Shown here one piece after another: positions 1 to 7,556 of a stretch of 21,187 nucleotides of DNA (positions are counted from its first letter, which is position 1; the number at the start of each line of letters is the position of its first letter). The position numbers and the translations under genes were made by a program. Under the pieces are notes generated by a model, which was not told where the DNA came from, ran no database searches, and worked only from the letters and a program-made list of their open reading frames with translations. Source of the stretch: CANJIV01 sp046330225 (GTDB lineage Bacteria; Actinomycetota; Thermoleophilia; Solirubrobacterales; Solirubrobacteraceae); NCBI GenBank assembly GCA_046330225.1, contig JAXLTD010000018.1, positions 1-21,187 of the forward strand, given 5' to 3'.

Positions 1-65
1 GCGCCGGCCGGACCGGCGGCCACGGCGGCCAAGGCCACGGCGATCGCTGCCGTCCTGCGGAGCAT
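1..65 (-). CDS. Secreted protein, N-terminal fragment (signal peptide only)
   Basis: An ATG on the minus strand (bases 65-63) opens a frame that runs off the window edge after 21 codons. The peptide begins MLRRTAAIAVALAAVAAG: two arginines followed by an alanine/valine-rich hydrophobic stretch, which is a typical Sec signal peptide. No mature domain is visible, so the function cannot be named. It is divergent from the polymerase-like gene at 83, with only 17 bases between the two starts. A TAGTAT hexamer lies six bases upstream of the ATG on the minus strand, the arrangement of a leaderless actinobacterial promoter. The start and signal peptide are seen directly; expression is inferred. Confidence 0.6.
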   Translation of the reverse strand, partial: MLRRTAAIAVALAAVAAGPAG

Positions 66-71
66 GCGGAG

Positions 72-77
72 ATACTA
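72..77 (-). promoter_or_regulatory. Possible -10 box of a leaderless promoter
   Basis: The minus strand reads TAGTAT here, fitting the TANNNT -10 consensus, and it ends six bases before the ATG at 65. In actinobacteria that spacing is typical of leaderless mRNAs, in which transcription starts at the start codon. No clear Shine-Dalgarno sequence is present for this gene, which agrees. A single short motif can occur by chance. Confidence 0.35.
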
Positions 78-82
78 CGCGC

Positions 83-1315
83 ATGGAGGAGACCGCCGAG
101 CCGGAGGCCGCCGCCGTGGCGGCGGCCACGGAGCCGGCGTCCGGCGCGCAGGCGGCGAGCGGCCGCGGCGGGGCCGCGGCGAACATCGCTGCCTTTGCGC
201 TCGGCGCGCTCTCCATCGCCCTGCTCGCCACGCAGGACGGCGGCTACGGCCCGATCGGTCGCGGCGACATCGGCGTGCTCGCGTGGTTCGCGGTGCTCGC
301 GGGCGCCGCGACTGGGGCCCTGCCGCGGCGGGCGCTGCCGCGCCGCACGCTCCTCGCCGCAGGGCTGCTCGTGGGCTACGGCGCCTGGGCCGCGGTGGGC
401 ATTCCCGGGTCCGAGAGCGCCGGCCGCGCGGTTGCCGAGGTGGGCCGGATCGCCACCCTGGCGGGGATCTTCGTGCTCGCCGCGGCCCTCCGGACCGAGC
501 GCGGCGCCCGCCCGGCCCTCGCCGGGATGGCGGCGGGCATCGGCGGCGTCGCAATCGTCGCGCTGGCCTACCGCGTGCATCCGGCCTGGTTTCCAGCCAG
601 CTCAGAGCTCATCCTGCCCGGCGCCCGCAGCCGCCTGAGCTACCCGCTCGGCTACTGGAACGGGCTGGCCGCTCTCATGGCCCTCGGCCTCCCGCTGCTG
701 CTGTCGTTTGCCGCCGCCGCGCGGGCCTTGGCAATCCGGGCGCTGGCCGCGGCCGGGCTCCCCCTTCTCGTGCTCGTCTGCGGCCTGACCTTGTCGCGCG
801 GAGGCTTCGCACTGCTGGCGGTCGCCACGGCGGCCTACCTCGTCCTCAGCCCGCGCCGGGCGATCGGGCTCCTGCTCGCCGTGACGGGCGGGGCGCTCGG
901 GGCCCTGCTCATCGCCGCCGCCTACGCACGCGACGACCTGGTCGACGGGGCGCGGACCGCGCTCGCCGCCGACCAAGGCGACGGGCTCGTTCCGCTCGTG
1001 GCGCTCGCATGCGCAGCGGCGGCCGTCGCCGGCCTCGGCATCGCCCGGCTGGAGCCGCGCATCGACGCCCTGGCCGCGCGGCCCTCGCGCCGCGCGCTCC
1101 TCGGGGGCGCCGCCGCGCTCGTGCTCGCGGCGATCGGCCTGGGCCTCGCGTTCGACGTCCCGGGCACGATCTCCAACCGCTGGTCGCAGTTCAGGACGCC
1201 CGACATCCCGCTCAGCCAGAAGGCGCGCCCGGACCGCCTGGCGAGCGCCAGCGGCACCGGCCGCTACCAGTTCTGGGACGCGGCGATCAAGGCCGGGAAC
1301 GGCGCCGCCGACTGA
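83..1315 (+). CDS. O-antigen ligase/polymerase-like membrane protein, intact N-terminal part
   Basis: This frame encodes 410 residues of a polytopic membrane protein. After a hydrophilic, alanine-rich leader of about 30 residues, hydrophobic segments follow at regular spacing. Residues 184-193 read RLSYPLGYWN, a signature I associate with actinobacterial O-antigen ligase/polymerase-like (Wzy_C) proteins, and a short LSRGG turn follows about 45 residues later. Proteins of this family join or polymerise lipid-linked glycans on the outer face of the membrane. The start is the ATG at 83 with GGAG at 68-71 upstream. The frame stops just after RYQFWDAAIKAGN, where the family normally continues into its main periplasmic loop. 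The continuation is found in other frames to 2042, so this is the front two thirds of a longer gene and not a complete protein. Ligase versus polymerase activity cannot be decided from sequence. Confidence 0.75.
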   Translation: MEETAEPEAAAVAAATEPASGAQAASGRGGAAANIAAFALGALSIALLATQDGGYGPIGRGDIGVLAWFAVLAGAATGALPRRALPRRTLLAAGLLVGYGAWAAVGIPGSESAGRAVAEVGRIATLAGIFVLAAALRTERGARPALAGMAAGIGGVAIVALAYRVHPAWFPASSELILPGARSRLSYPLGYWNGLAALMALGLPLLLSFAAAARALAIRALAAAGLPLLVLVCGLTLSRGGFALLAVATAAYLVLSPRRAIGLLLAVTGGALGALLIAAAYARDDLVDGARTALAADQGDGLVPLVALACAAAAVAGLGIARLEPRIDALAARPSRRALLGGAAALVLAAIGLGLAFDVPGTISNRWSQFRTPDIPLSQKARPDRLASASGTGRYQFWDAAIKAGNGAAD

Positions 1316-2042
1316 TCAAGGGCGCCTACGAACCTGGTGGGCCCGGACCGCACCGGTCTACCTGTACGCCCGCGACGTGCACTTCCCTCTACCTCGAGTC
1401 CTACGCCGAGCTCGGCCTCGTCGGCGCCCTGCTGATCCTCGCGTTCGTGGCCGTGGCGCTGTGGGCGGCGCCCGGCAGGCGCTGCGCGGGCCGCCGGGCT
1501 GGCGGGAGACCGGTGCCGCCGCCACCGCAGCCGTTGCGACCTTCGCCGTGGCCGCAGCGATCGACTGGGCGTGGGAGCTGACCATCCTGCCTGCGGCGGC
1601 CTTGGTCCTGGCGGCGATTGCGCTCGGCGGCCCACGGCGACCCGCCGGCACGCGGGCTCGCCTGGCGGCTCGGCGCGGCGGCGCTGGCAACGGTCGCGCT
1701 CGCCTGGTCGGCCTCCCGCTGCTCGAGGCCACCGCGCCAGCCAGAGCCGCGACCGGGCGGCGAGCGGCGACCTCTCCGGTGCGCTGGCGGCAGCCCGCAC
1801 CTACTGCGTCGCTGGAGCCAGATGCCGCCGATCCGCTTCGCCGTCCTGCTGCTCGAGCGCTCCGGCGATCTTCCCTGGCGCGGCATGGCCGAGGGCGACC
1901 GCCGCCGAGCCGACAAACTCGGCGGATCTGGGCCGTCCGGTCCCGGATCGCCGCCGAGCGGGCCACTACCGCGGCCCTCCAGTACTTCCGGGTGGCCCGC
2001 GGGCTGGCCGGGCGGACCCCGGCGATCGCGGCCGGGCCGTAG
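1316..2042 (+). pseudogene. Frameshifted 3' part of the O-antigen ligase/polymerase-like gene
   Basis: The rest of the polymerase-like protein is readable only by switching frames. TWWARTAPVYLYARDVH (from 1335, frame 3) is followed by SLYLESYAELGLVGALL (from about 1384, frame 1), the usual end of the large outer loop and next helix of Wzy_C proteins. AAAIDWAWELTILPAAALVL (near 1550, frame 3) and LAWRLGAAALATVALAW (near 1660, frame 1) give the last helices. A soluble tail follows: SGDLSGALAAAR, LLLERSGDLP and RIWAVRSRIAAER, resembling tetratricopeptide helices. It ends at the TAG at 2040-2042. About ten frame changes occur in 730 bases, yet each piece keeps a family-like sequence, so I favour sequencing or assembly indels over true decay. 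If corrected, the protein would be about 650 residues. Confidence 0.65.
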
Positions 2043-2072
2043 GCGCCCGGCAGCCGGGATAGCGTCACGGGC

Positions 2073-3213
2073 ATGAGCGACGCGGCGGAGCGCCCAGCCC
2101 CCGGCGGCTTTGGATCCATGCGAGGCGACACCCGGCCGGAGGACGCCGTCGCCGCGGCCCGCGAGTCCGTGGCCCTCGCCGGACATCCGGACGTCTCCTG
2201 GAGCGTCGTGATCGAGGCGGGGCTGGCCGCGGCGCCCGCGACCGCGGACGTGCAGGCGCGCCTCGATGCCGTCCTTCCCGGGCACCCGCATCTCGGGCCG
2301 AGCCCGCGGGTGCGGAGCGTCGATGACGCGGCGCTGGCCGGCGAGCGCCAGCGGATCGCGGACGAGCCCTACGCCGCCGGCGGCCCGGCGACGCGGGTGA
2401 CGATCGTGGCCGGAGCCAGTTCGCGCTCTCCCTCGTCGCCGCACACGAGGGCGCGCTGGACGGCTCGGCTCCTGATCGGCGGCCTGGGCGCCTGGCCTCC
2501 CCCGGCGAGCTCGGCCCGCGGCGTCGGTGCGATCCGCCGTCCCCGCGCCTCGGCGCTCAGGGCGGTCACCGAGGCGGCGGTCCGCCCGCCGACCCGGGGC
2601 CGGGCCGCCGCGGGCGGGCGCCCGGGGCCCGCGGAGACGGAGCCCGGCGCCCGGGACGCTGCCGCTGCGCGGGACGGCGCATCGTCGCCGCCGCCGCCCG
2701 GGCCGTGGTCACCTGGAATGCCGGGCACGGTGCGCAGGGGCAGGGCGGATCGTCACGGTGATCGGCGCCTCGCACCGGGCAGGCGACGCGATCACGCGCT
2801 GGACCACGCTGCCGCCTGGCGCCGCGCGTGCGTCCTACCGGGGCGACGACGCCATCGTCGCCGCCCGCATCGCTGCCGAGCAGCCTGTCGGACCGCCCGC
2901 CTCGGCTGCTCCGCCGGCGATCGGGGCGATCCGGCTGCTGTCGAAGCGGCTGGGATCGACGTTCCTGGTGTCGAATTCAAGGTGATCGCGGGTCTCGCCT
3001 GCCGTCACCTCGCTCGCCTTCTTCCCGGCCGTCTATCACTACCGCAGCGGCGTGGCCTTCGGCGCGGCCACGGTCGGGAACGCCTCGACGATCACGATCG
3101 CGCCCGGCCTGCCGGTTCGACGCGCTCGCCGCTGCCGAGATCCTCGACTGGGTCGCGGGCGAGCTCGGTGCGGCTACGGGCGCGGCGCCCGGACCGCAGG
3201 CAGCCGTCGATGA
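2073..3213 (+). pseudogene. Condensation-domain-like (acyltransferase-fold) protein, frameshifted
   Basis: The ATG at 2073 starts a clean run of about 114 residues to TRVTIVAG. The gene then continues in other frames: QFALSLVAAHEGALDG (from 2417), LLIGGLGAW and SSARGVGAIRRP, IVTVIGASHRAGDAIT and AIRLLSKRLGSTFLVSN (to about 2980), PAVTSLAFFPAVYHYRSGVA (from 2998), and FDALAAAEILDWVAGEL (to about 3168). HEGALDG sits where condensation-domain and PapA/WS-DGAT-like proteins carry HHxxxDG. The late SLAFFPAV...GVAFGAATVG stretch resembles the C-terminal strand region of that fold. The role is probably transfer of an acyl group, perhaps to a glycolipid, but the substrate is unknown. At the motif, Glu replaces the second (catalytic) His. 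The 3' end is uncertain: a frame-1 TGA at 3211-3213 is used. It is convergent with the lipoprotein gene ending at 3174. Confidence 0.45.
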
Positions 3214-3648
3214 GCGCGCGCTGGCGGGCCGTCGGCTGCCCCTCGAACGCGACCACGGCATTGTCCTCGATGAGCGCCGCCCTGTCGGAGGCGCCGAGCC
3301 GGCGAAGATCGCCTTGGCGTCTGCTCGGTCGCCTTGGCCGCGGGCACGGTGGCCTCCACGACCACCGCGGCGCCCCCGATCCCGCGGGAAGCTCCGGCGC
3401 GCGACGGCTGAACTGGACCTCGACCGCACCGTCGTCGCGCCTTCGCCACGCCGTCGAGGCCGACGGTCGTGCTCGTCCTCGTGCGCGGCAGGGCCGGGGC
3501 CGCGCGGCGCGGACAGGCAGCGAGCCGGGCCGCGGTACGGCGTCGCCGCTGGCCTGGGTGCCGCGCGCCGACTCCGGAATGTCGCCGCGCCGCAGGCGGC
3601 CAGGGTCGCCGCCGCCGTCAGCCCCGCGCACGCAAGCGCCCGCCGCAC
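3174..3648 (-). pseudogene. Small secreted lipoprotein of unknown function, frameshifted
   Basis: A GTG at 3648-3646 begins VRRALACAGLTAAATLAACG, an arginine-led signal peptide ending in a lipobox-like LAAC. The mature protein is readable in pieces: GDIPESARGTQASGDAVP, DDGAVEVQFSRRAPELPAG, AVVVEATVPAAKATE, then SDRAALIEDNAVVAFEGQP and ARQRALIDGCLRSG before a stop at 3174. The pieces come from all three frames, so at least three indels separate them. About 155 residues would result. I do not recognise the family. The GTG lies one base after the stop codon of the upstream lipoprotein-like gene, so the two are surely co-transcribed and probably translationally coupled. Anchoring outside the membrane is inferred from the lipobox. 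Confidence 0.5.
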
Positions 3649-3649
3649 G

Positions 3650-4359
3650 TCAGGGCGTGGCGTTCGTCGTGGTCGTGGACGTCGTGGTCGTCGGTTTCGT
3701 CCGCTTCGCCCGGGCCGGCGTGCGGCGCTGGCGCACGAGGATCCACTGCGCCGCCGGCGCGGCTGCGGGAAGTCAGGCGAGAACTGGAAGAGCCGCGGCT
3801 TCGACGCTACCGGTAGAGGATGAACCCCACGCAGCCGCGCTGCTCGTCCCCGGGCGCCAGCTCGACGCGGTCCTGGAACCCATTGCAGGCGCCCCCGAGG
3901 AGCCCGGTCGCCTTGGGGGCCTGCTGCTTGCGGCTGCTGATGAGCGTCGACAGCGCGCTCGGCGAGTCGGCCCAGGGCGTCCGGCCCACGTTCTTCAGGG
4001 AGAGGCGAACCGCGACGTAGCGCTGGCCGCCCTTCAGCCCCTTGACGGTGAACGCATTCGCGGGCAGCGGATCGAGGACGCCGAGGACGGTGATCCGGAT
4101 GCGGAAAGCCGCGCGCACCCGCCTTGGCCGGCGCGGTGCCCAGCGCCTGGCGCCGCTCGTCGCCGGCTTGACGACGGACTGCCCGGATTCGCTTCGGCTT
4201 GGGGAAGCGGCTTCGGCGGCGGAGCTGGTTGTTCGCGGCTGCCGGGCGACCTTGAGCAGTCGCAGCCGTCGTCGTGGCTTTCGAGCCGCTGGGTCGCCGC
4301 CACAGCCCGCGGCGACCGCGACGATCCCTGCTCGCCAGCATCATGATCCCGGCCTTCAC
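3650..4359 (-). pseudogene. DUF4352-like lipoprotein with Thr-rich tail, frameshifted
   Basis: A GTG at 4359 overlaps the acyltransferase stop codon (GTGA), and an in-frame ATG lies at 4344. The leader MKAGIMMLAS continues, after one frame change, as IVAVAAGCGGD, a lipobox-like end of a signal peptide. A Thr/Ala/Pro-rich linker leads to the best preserved part (about 4118-3810): RIRITVLGVLDPLPANAF, YVAVRLSLKNVGRTPWADS and RVELAPGDEQRGCVGFIL. This resembles the DUF4352 / telomeric-repeat-binding-factor-2-like immunoglobulin fold of secreted actinobacterial proteins. After another frame change come KPRLFQFSPDFP and AAQWILVRQRRTPARAKR, and the end TKPTTTTSTTTTNATP before TGA at 3652-3650. Such domains are usually extracellular and of unknown ligand. 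Several indels break the gene; the corrected length is about 235 residues. Confidence 0.55.
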
Positions 4360-6683
4360 CGGCGACGTACATCAGGTCTCGGCGCCGATGTCGGCGCGGT
4401 CGGCCGGGCCTGCCGGCTTGGGCCGCGTCCGGCGCCTGGCCGCTCGACGAGATACAGGGTGAGCAGACCGGCAGCGACCATGCCGAGCGCGGCGATCAGC
4501 AGGGCGCCAGCGGTCGAGGCCGCCGGCACCCGGCGGCGGATCTCGTGCGGCACCGCCGGGCGCGGGCTCGCCACCACGGCGACCGCGCCGCCGCGCCGGA
4601 TCGAGAACGTCCAGTGCCCGCGGCGATCCGTCCCGAGCGCGAACAGCCCCGGCAGCGTGGCGACCGCGCGCGGGCCGCCCGGCGCCGCCGTTGCCCAGGC
4701 CTCGACTGTGACGCCGGAGCGAAGCGCGTCAGCCGGGATCCCCCGGATCGCGAACGACCCATGCCGGCCGTCGAACGACGCCGCTGCGTTCGTGTCGCCG
4801 CTGATCAGGCCGGGAGCTCCCCGCCCGATGCCGGGGCTCGGCACCCCGTCACGGCGTCCGGCGGCGTCGCGGGCCGGCGCCGAGGCACTGCGCTCGCCCA
4901 GGCGCCAGTAGCCGACGAGGCCCGGCGTGTCCAGCACCTGCGCGCGGTAGGGCGGGCGCGCACCGGCCGCGAGCCCCACGCGGTACCGCTGCTCGATCGT
5001 CCCCATCCCCAGGGGCCGCGCGTAGATCGCCAGCTCGTCGATCCTGCCCTTCCAGATGTCCCTGCCGAGGCTGCCGCCGATCTCCAGCGTCCCGGCAGCC
5101 CGGTCGAGCCGCCCCGCGCCGGACCGCGACGCGACCGGCTTGCCGTCGACGAAGAGCCGGGCTCCGGCCGGCCCGGCCGTGGCTGCCACGTACGTCCGGG
5201 GTGCGAGCTGCGGCGGCGAGTCGCCGGCCGCGGGCGGCGCGGACGGAAAGACCAGCGTGCCGAACGCGATCACGGCCGCCGCCGCGCCCACGCCGGCGAC
5301 GATGCCCCACCTGACCCGGCTGGCGGTCCCCGCCCGCCGGACGATCGCGGGAGCGGCGAGCGCGAGGACCACGACGGCTGCCGCCACGAAGCCGGCGCGG
5401 ACCGGCGCATCCCCGCCGTCGGCGATGGCGAGGAGCCCGAGGGCCAGCCCCGACACCGCAGCGATGGAGCCGCCGAGGCGCAGGGCGTCCTCGGGCGCGA
5501 TGTGCCCGCGTCGGGGCAGGAGCGTCTTGAGCTTCAGCGCCGGCCGCTCGACGACGTACCAGCTCGCCGCGGCGATCGCGAGCACGGCGGCCAGCCCGAC
5601 GGCCGCCACGGCGAAGTACCGCGCGCCGGCCGCTTCGCGCGCCACGTCTGTCGTGACGTGCCAGTCGGCGAGCTTGTCGAGCACGGCGAGCTGCCACAGG
5701 TACACCGCGTAGGACACGAGGCCGACCCAGAGGAGCGCCCGGCTGGCCATGATGCGCCGCGTCCAGCCTCGCCGCTGGTTGCCCACCACCGCGGGCAGGA
5801 TGAGCCCAAACGCCGTCAGCGCGAACAGGTAGTGGCGCTGCATGATCTGCGCACCGCTGAGCTTCACCGCCCCCGCGAGGCCGATCTGGGTCGACACCGC
5901 CCAGAACGCGACGCCCGCCACGCCCCACGAGAGCGCAGGCCACCGGTCGAGCGGCCGCAGCCAGGCCGGCAGGGCGCGCCGCTCGAGCCACACGCTGAGC
6001 ACCGCCAGGAACATGCCGAGCGCGAACAGGTCGAGGTAGCGGGGCAGGGCGTACTGGGCGGCCCGCACGTCGAGATCCGAGGTGACGTTCGGGAGGATCA
6101 CCCACTGCTTGTAGACCCACGCCACGGCGAACAGGACGGCGAGGCCGATGAGCTCGGTGCGCAGCCAGTCCTGTTCCGAGCGGGCGCTGAACCTCCGCAT
6201 GCCCCACGCCCACAGCGGCAGGAACACGTAGAAGGCGAGCTCGACGCACAGCGACCACGCCTGCCCGATGCCTCCCAGCACCTTCGAAGGCCAGTAGATC
6301 TGGCCGAGCCCGTAGTAGATCGGCGCCGACGAGCCGAAGACGGTCATCGTGCCGAGCCACAAGCCGATGAGGGTCAGGGCCACCCAATAGGCGGGCAGGA
6401 TTCGCAGCGCCCGGCGCCAGGCGTACGCGCCCGTGTTCGGCGGAGGCTCGCCGTGCCGCCGGGAGCGGGCGAAGGGCCGATAGAGCAGGAAGCCCGAGAT
6501 GAGGAAGAAGAGCGTGACCCCGACGTCGAGGCGGGCGATGTACGGCCGCAGGACGTCCGGCGGGGTCGCGTACAGGCGCACGTGATAGGCGAAGACGCTG
6601 AGGGCCGCAATCGCGCGCAGGGTGTCGAAGAGCGGAAACTGGCTGGCGCGATGGCTGCGCGCGGACGGTGCGAGTTCGCTCAT
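4356..6683 (-). CDS. Acyltransferase-3 membrane protein fused to C-terminal LamG-like domains
   Basis: The product has 775 residues. Residues 15-390 form an acyltransferase-3 (OafA/YrhL-type) domain. FPLFDTLRAIAALSVFAYHV carries the conserved helix-1 His at 34, LFFLISGFLLYRPFAR and YAWRRALRILPAYWVAL are classic family motifs, and the domain closes with SWYVVERPALKLKT. Such enzymes move acyl groups across the membrane onto exported glycans. Three further hydrophobic segments (about 405-480) lead to a LamG/concanavalin-like domain (about 488-575: LFVDGKPV, WKGRIDELAIYARPL). A second one follows (from about 593: GLVGYWRLGE, AASFDG, VTVEAWA) and ends early. The last 45 residues return to a hydrophobic helix ending LYLVERPG. 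The ATG at 6683 was chosen because the family motif begins about 15 residues later; the frame stays open far upstream. It heads a minus-strand cluster with two lipoprotein-like genes and is divergent from the methyltransferase at 6746. Confidence 0.85.
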   Translation of the reverse strand: MSELAPSARSHRASQFPLFDTLRAIAALSVFAYHVRLYATPPDVLRPYIARLDVGVTLFFLISGFLLYRPFARSRRHGEPPPNTGAYAWRRALRILPAYWVALTLIGLWLGTMTVFGSSAPIYYGLGQIYWPSKVLGGIGQAWSLCVELAFYVFLPLWAWGMRRFSARSEQDWLRTELIGLAVLFAVAWVYKQWVILPNVTSDLDVRAAQYALPRYLDLFALGMFLAVLSVWLERRALPAWLRPLDRWPALSWGVAGVAFWAVSTQIGLAGAVKLSGAQIMQRHYLFALTAFGLILPAVVGNQRRGWTRRIMASRALLWVGLVSYAVYLWQLAVLDKLADWHVTTDVAREAAGARYFAVAAVGLAAVLAIAAASWYVVERPALKLKTLLPRRGHIAPEDALRLGGSIAAVSGLALGLLAIADGGDAPVRAGFVAAAVVVLALAAPAIVRRAGTASRVRWGIVAGVGAAAAVIAFGTLVFPSAPPAAGDSPPQLAPRTYVAATAGPAGARLFVDGKPVASRSGAGRLDRAAGTLEIGGSLGRDIWKGRIDELAIYARPLGMGTIEQRYRVGLAAGARPPYRAQVLDTPGLVGYWRLGERSASAPARDAAGRRDGVPSPGIGRGAPGLISGDTNAAASFDGRHGSFAIRGIPADALRSGVTVEAWATAAPGGPRAVATLPGLFALGTDRRGHWTFSIRRGGAVAVVASPRPAVPHEIRRRVPAASTAGALLIAALGMVAAGLLTLYLVERPGAGRGPSRQARPTAPTSAPRPDVRRR

Positions 6684-6702
6684 CGCCGTGATAGCTTGCT
6701 CG

Positions 6703-6717
6703 CCGCCCGCAGGGCGG
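6703..6717. repeat. Inverted repeat in the divergent spacer
   Basis: CCGCCC, a three-base loop GCA, and GGGCGG form a perfect palindromic arm pair in the 62-base spacer between the divergent acyltransferase and methyltransferase genes. It could bind a regulator or fold in the methyltransferase leader. In DNA this rich in G and C, a six-base stem can easily arise by chance. Confidence 0.25.
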
Positions 6718-6745
6718 ATCGACCTGCTCGCCTGCTCGCCACCCC

Positions 6746-7540
6746 GTGACGACCCCGCCGCCCCAGCCCGCTGCCGCCGGCCCCGAGCCTGGAGCCGCGC
6801 CGGCTTTCGACGAAGCGTTCGCCTCCCTCGAGGATGTCCCAGGCTGGATGAGCCGCGACCAGGCCGAGCGCCTGTGGGCCCGGGCCAGCGAGCTCGGCCC
6901 AGGCGCCCAGGTCGTCGAGATCGGCTCCTACCGGGGGCGGTCGATGACGGTGCTGGCCTCCGCTGCGCCGCCGACCGCCCGGCTCGTCGCCATCGACCCC
7001 CACGCGGGGAACGACCGGGGCCCGCAGCAGTGGGAGGGCACCACGGAGGAGGGCCGGGCCGACAACGAGGCGTTCTGGGCGAACCTCCAGCGCGCCGGCG
7101 TCGCAGATCGCGTGATGCATGTGCGCAAACCATCCCAGGCCGCGCTGCAGGATGTCGCCGGAGCCGTCGACCTGCTCTACATCGACGGCGCCCACCGGTT
7201 CAGCCCGGCCCGCGCCGACATCGTCCGCTGGGGCGCGCGCGTGCCAGTCGGCGGCACGATGCTCGTGCACGACTCGTTCTCGTCGATCGGCGTGACGTTC
7301 GCGCTGCTCACGAGCGTCACGTTCGGCTCGCAGTTCCGCTACGCGGGCCGCAGCCGCTCGCTGGCCGAGTACCGGCGAGTCGCCCGGCTCAATGGCCAGG
7401 ACCGCGTCACGAACGCGGGGCGCCAGCTGAAGCCGCTGGGATGGTTCGTTCGCAACGTCGCGCTGAAGGTCGCTATCGTCGCCCGGCTGCGCCCGGTGGC
7501 GCGCTGGATCGGCGGCGGGTCGGACGCCTGGCCGTACTAG
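6746..7540 (+). CDS. Class I SAM-dependent methyltransferase (Methyltransf_24-like)
   Basis: The product has 264 residues, a usual length for this group. Motif I is VVEIGSYRGRS at residues 56-66, the S-adenosylmethionine-binding loop. LVAIDPHAG gives the acidic end of strand 2, and LLYIDGAHRF (143-152) with MLVHDSF are the late motifs seen in Methyltransf_24 proteins, including sugar and macrocin-type O-methyltransferases. The start is a GTG at 6746, chosen as the first start before a short proline-rich leader. The gene is divergent from the acyltransferase and 16 bases upstream of a small membrane-protein gene, presumably in one operon. A role in methylating a surface sugar is inferred from the neighbourhood only; the substrate cannot be read from the sequence. 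Confidence 0.85.
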   Translation: MTTPPPQPAAAGPEPGAAPAFDEAFASLEDVPGWMSRDQAERLWARASELGPGAQVVEIGSYRGRSMTVLASAAPPTARLVAIDPHAGNDRGPQQWEGTTEEGRADNEAFWANLQRAGVADRVMHVRKPSQAALQDVAGAVDLLYIDGAHRFSPARADIVRWGARVPVGGTMLVHDSFSSIGVTFALLTSVTFGSQFRYAGRSRSLAEYRRVARLNGQDRVTNAGRQLKPLGWFVRNVALKVAIVARLRPVARWIGGGSDAWPY

Positions 7541-7556
7541 ACACCTGGGAGGGACG

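Noticed and set aside
3655..3700. ACG/CGT-rich short repeat as a possible microsatellite or regulatory repeat
   Set aside because: It is explained by the Thr-rich C-terminal tail of the DUF4352-like protein on the minus strand.
2073..4346. Single 757-residue plus-strand protein
   Set aside because: Only about the first 114 residues read like a continuous protein; later parts have family-like peptide in other frames, and beyond 3213 the coding strand is minus.
4545..6749. 734-codon plus-strand frame
   Set aside because: Antisense shadow of the acyltransferase gene; the peptide is low-complexity Arg/Pro/Gly/Glu without motifs.
4356..7133. Extended N-terminus of the acyltransferase frame up to 7133
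   Set aside because: The extra 150 codons overlap the divergent methyltransferase antisense and are Arg-rich; the family motif starts about 15 residues after the ATG at 6683.
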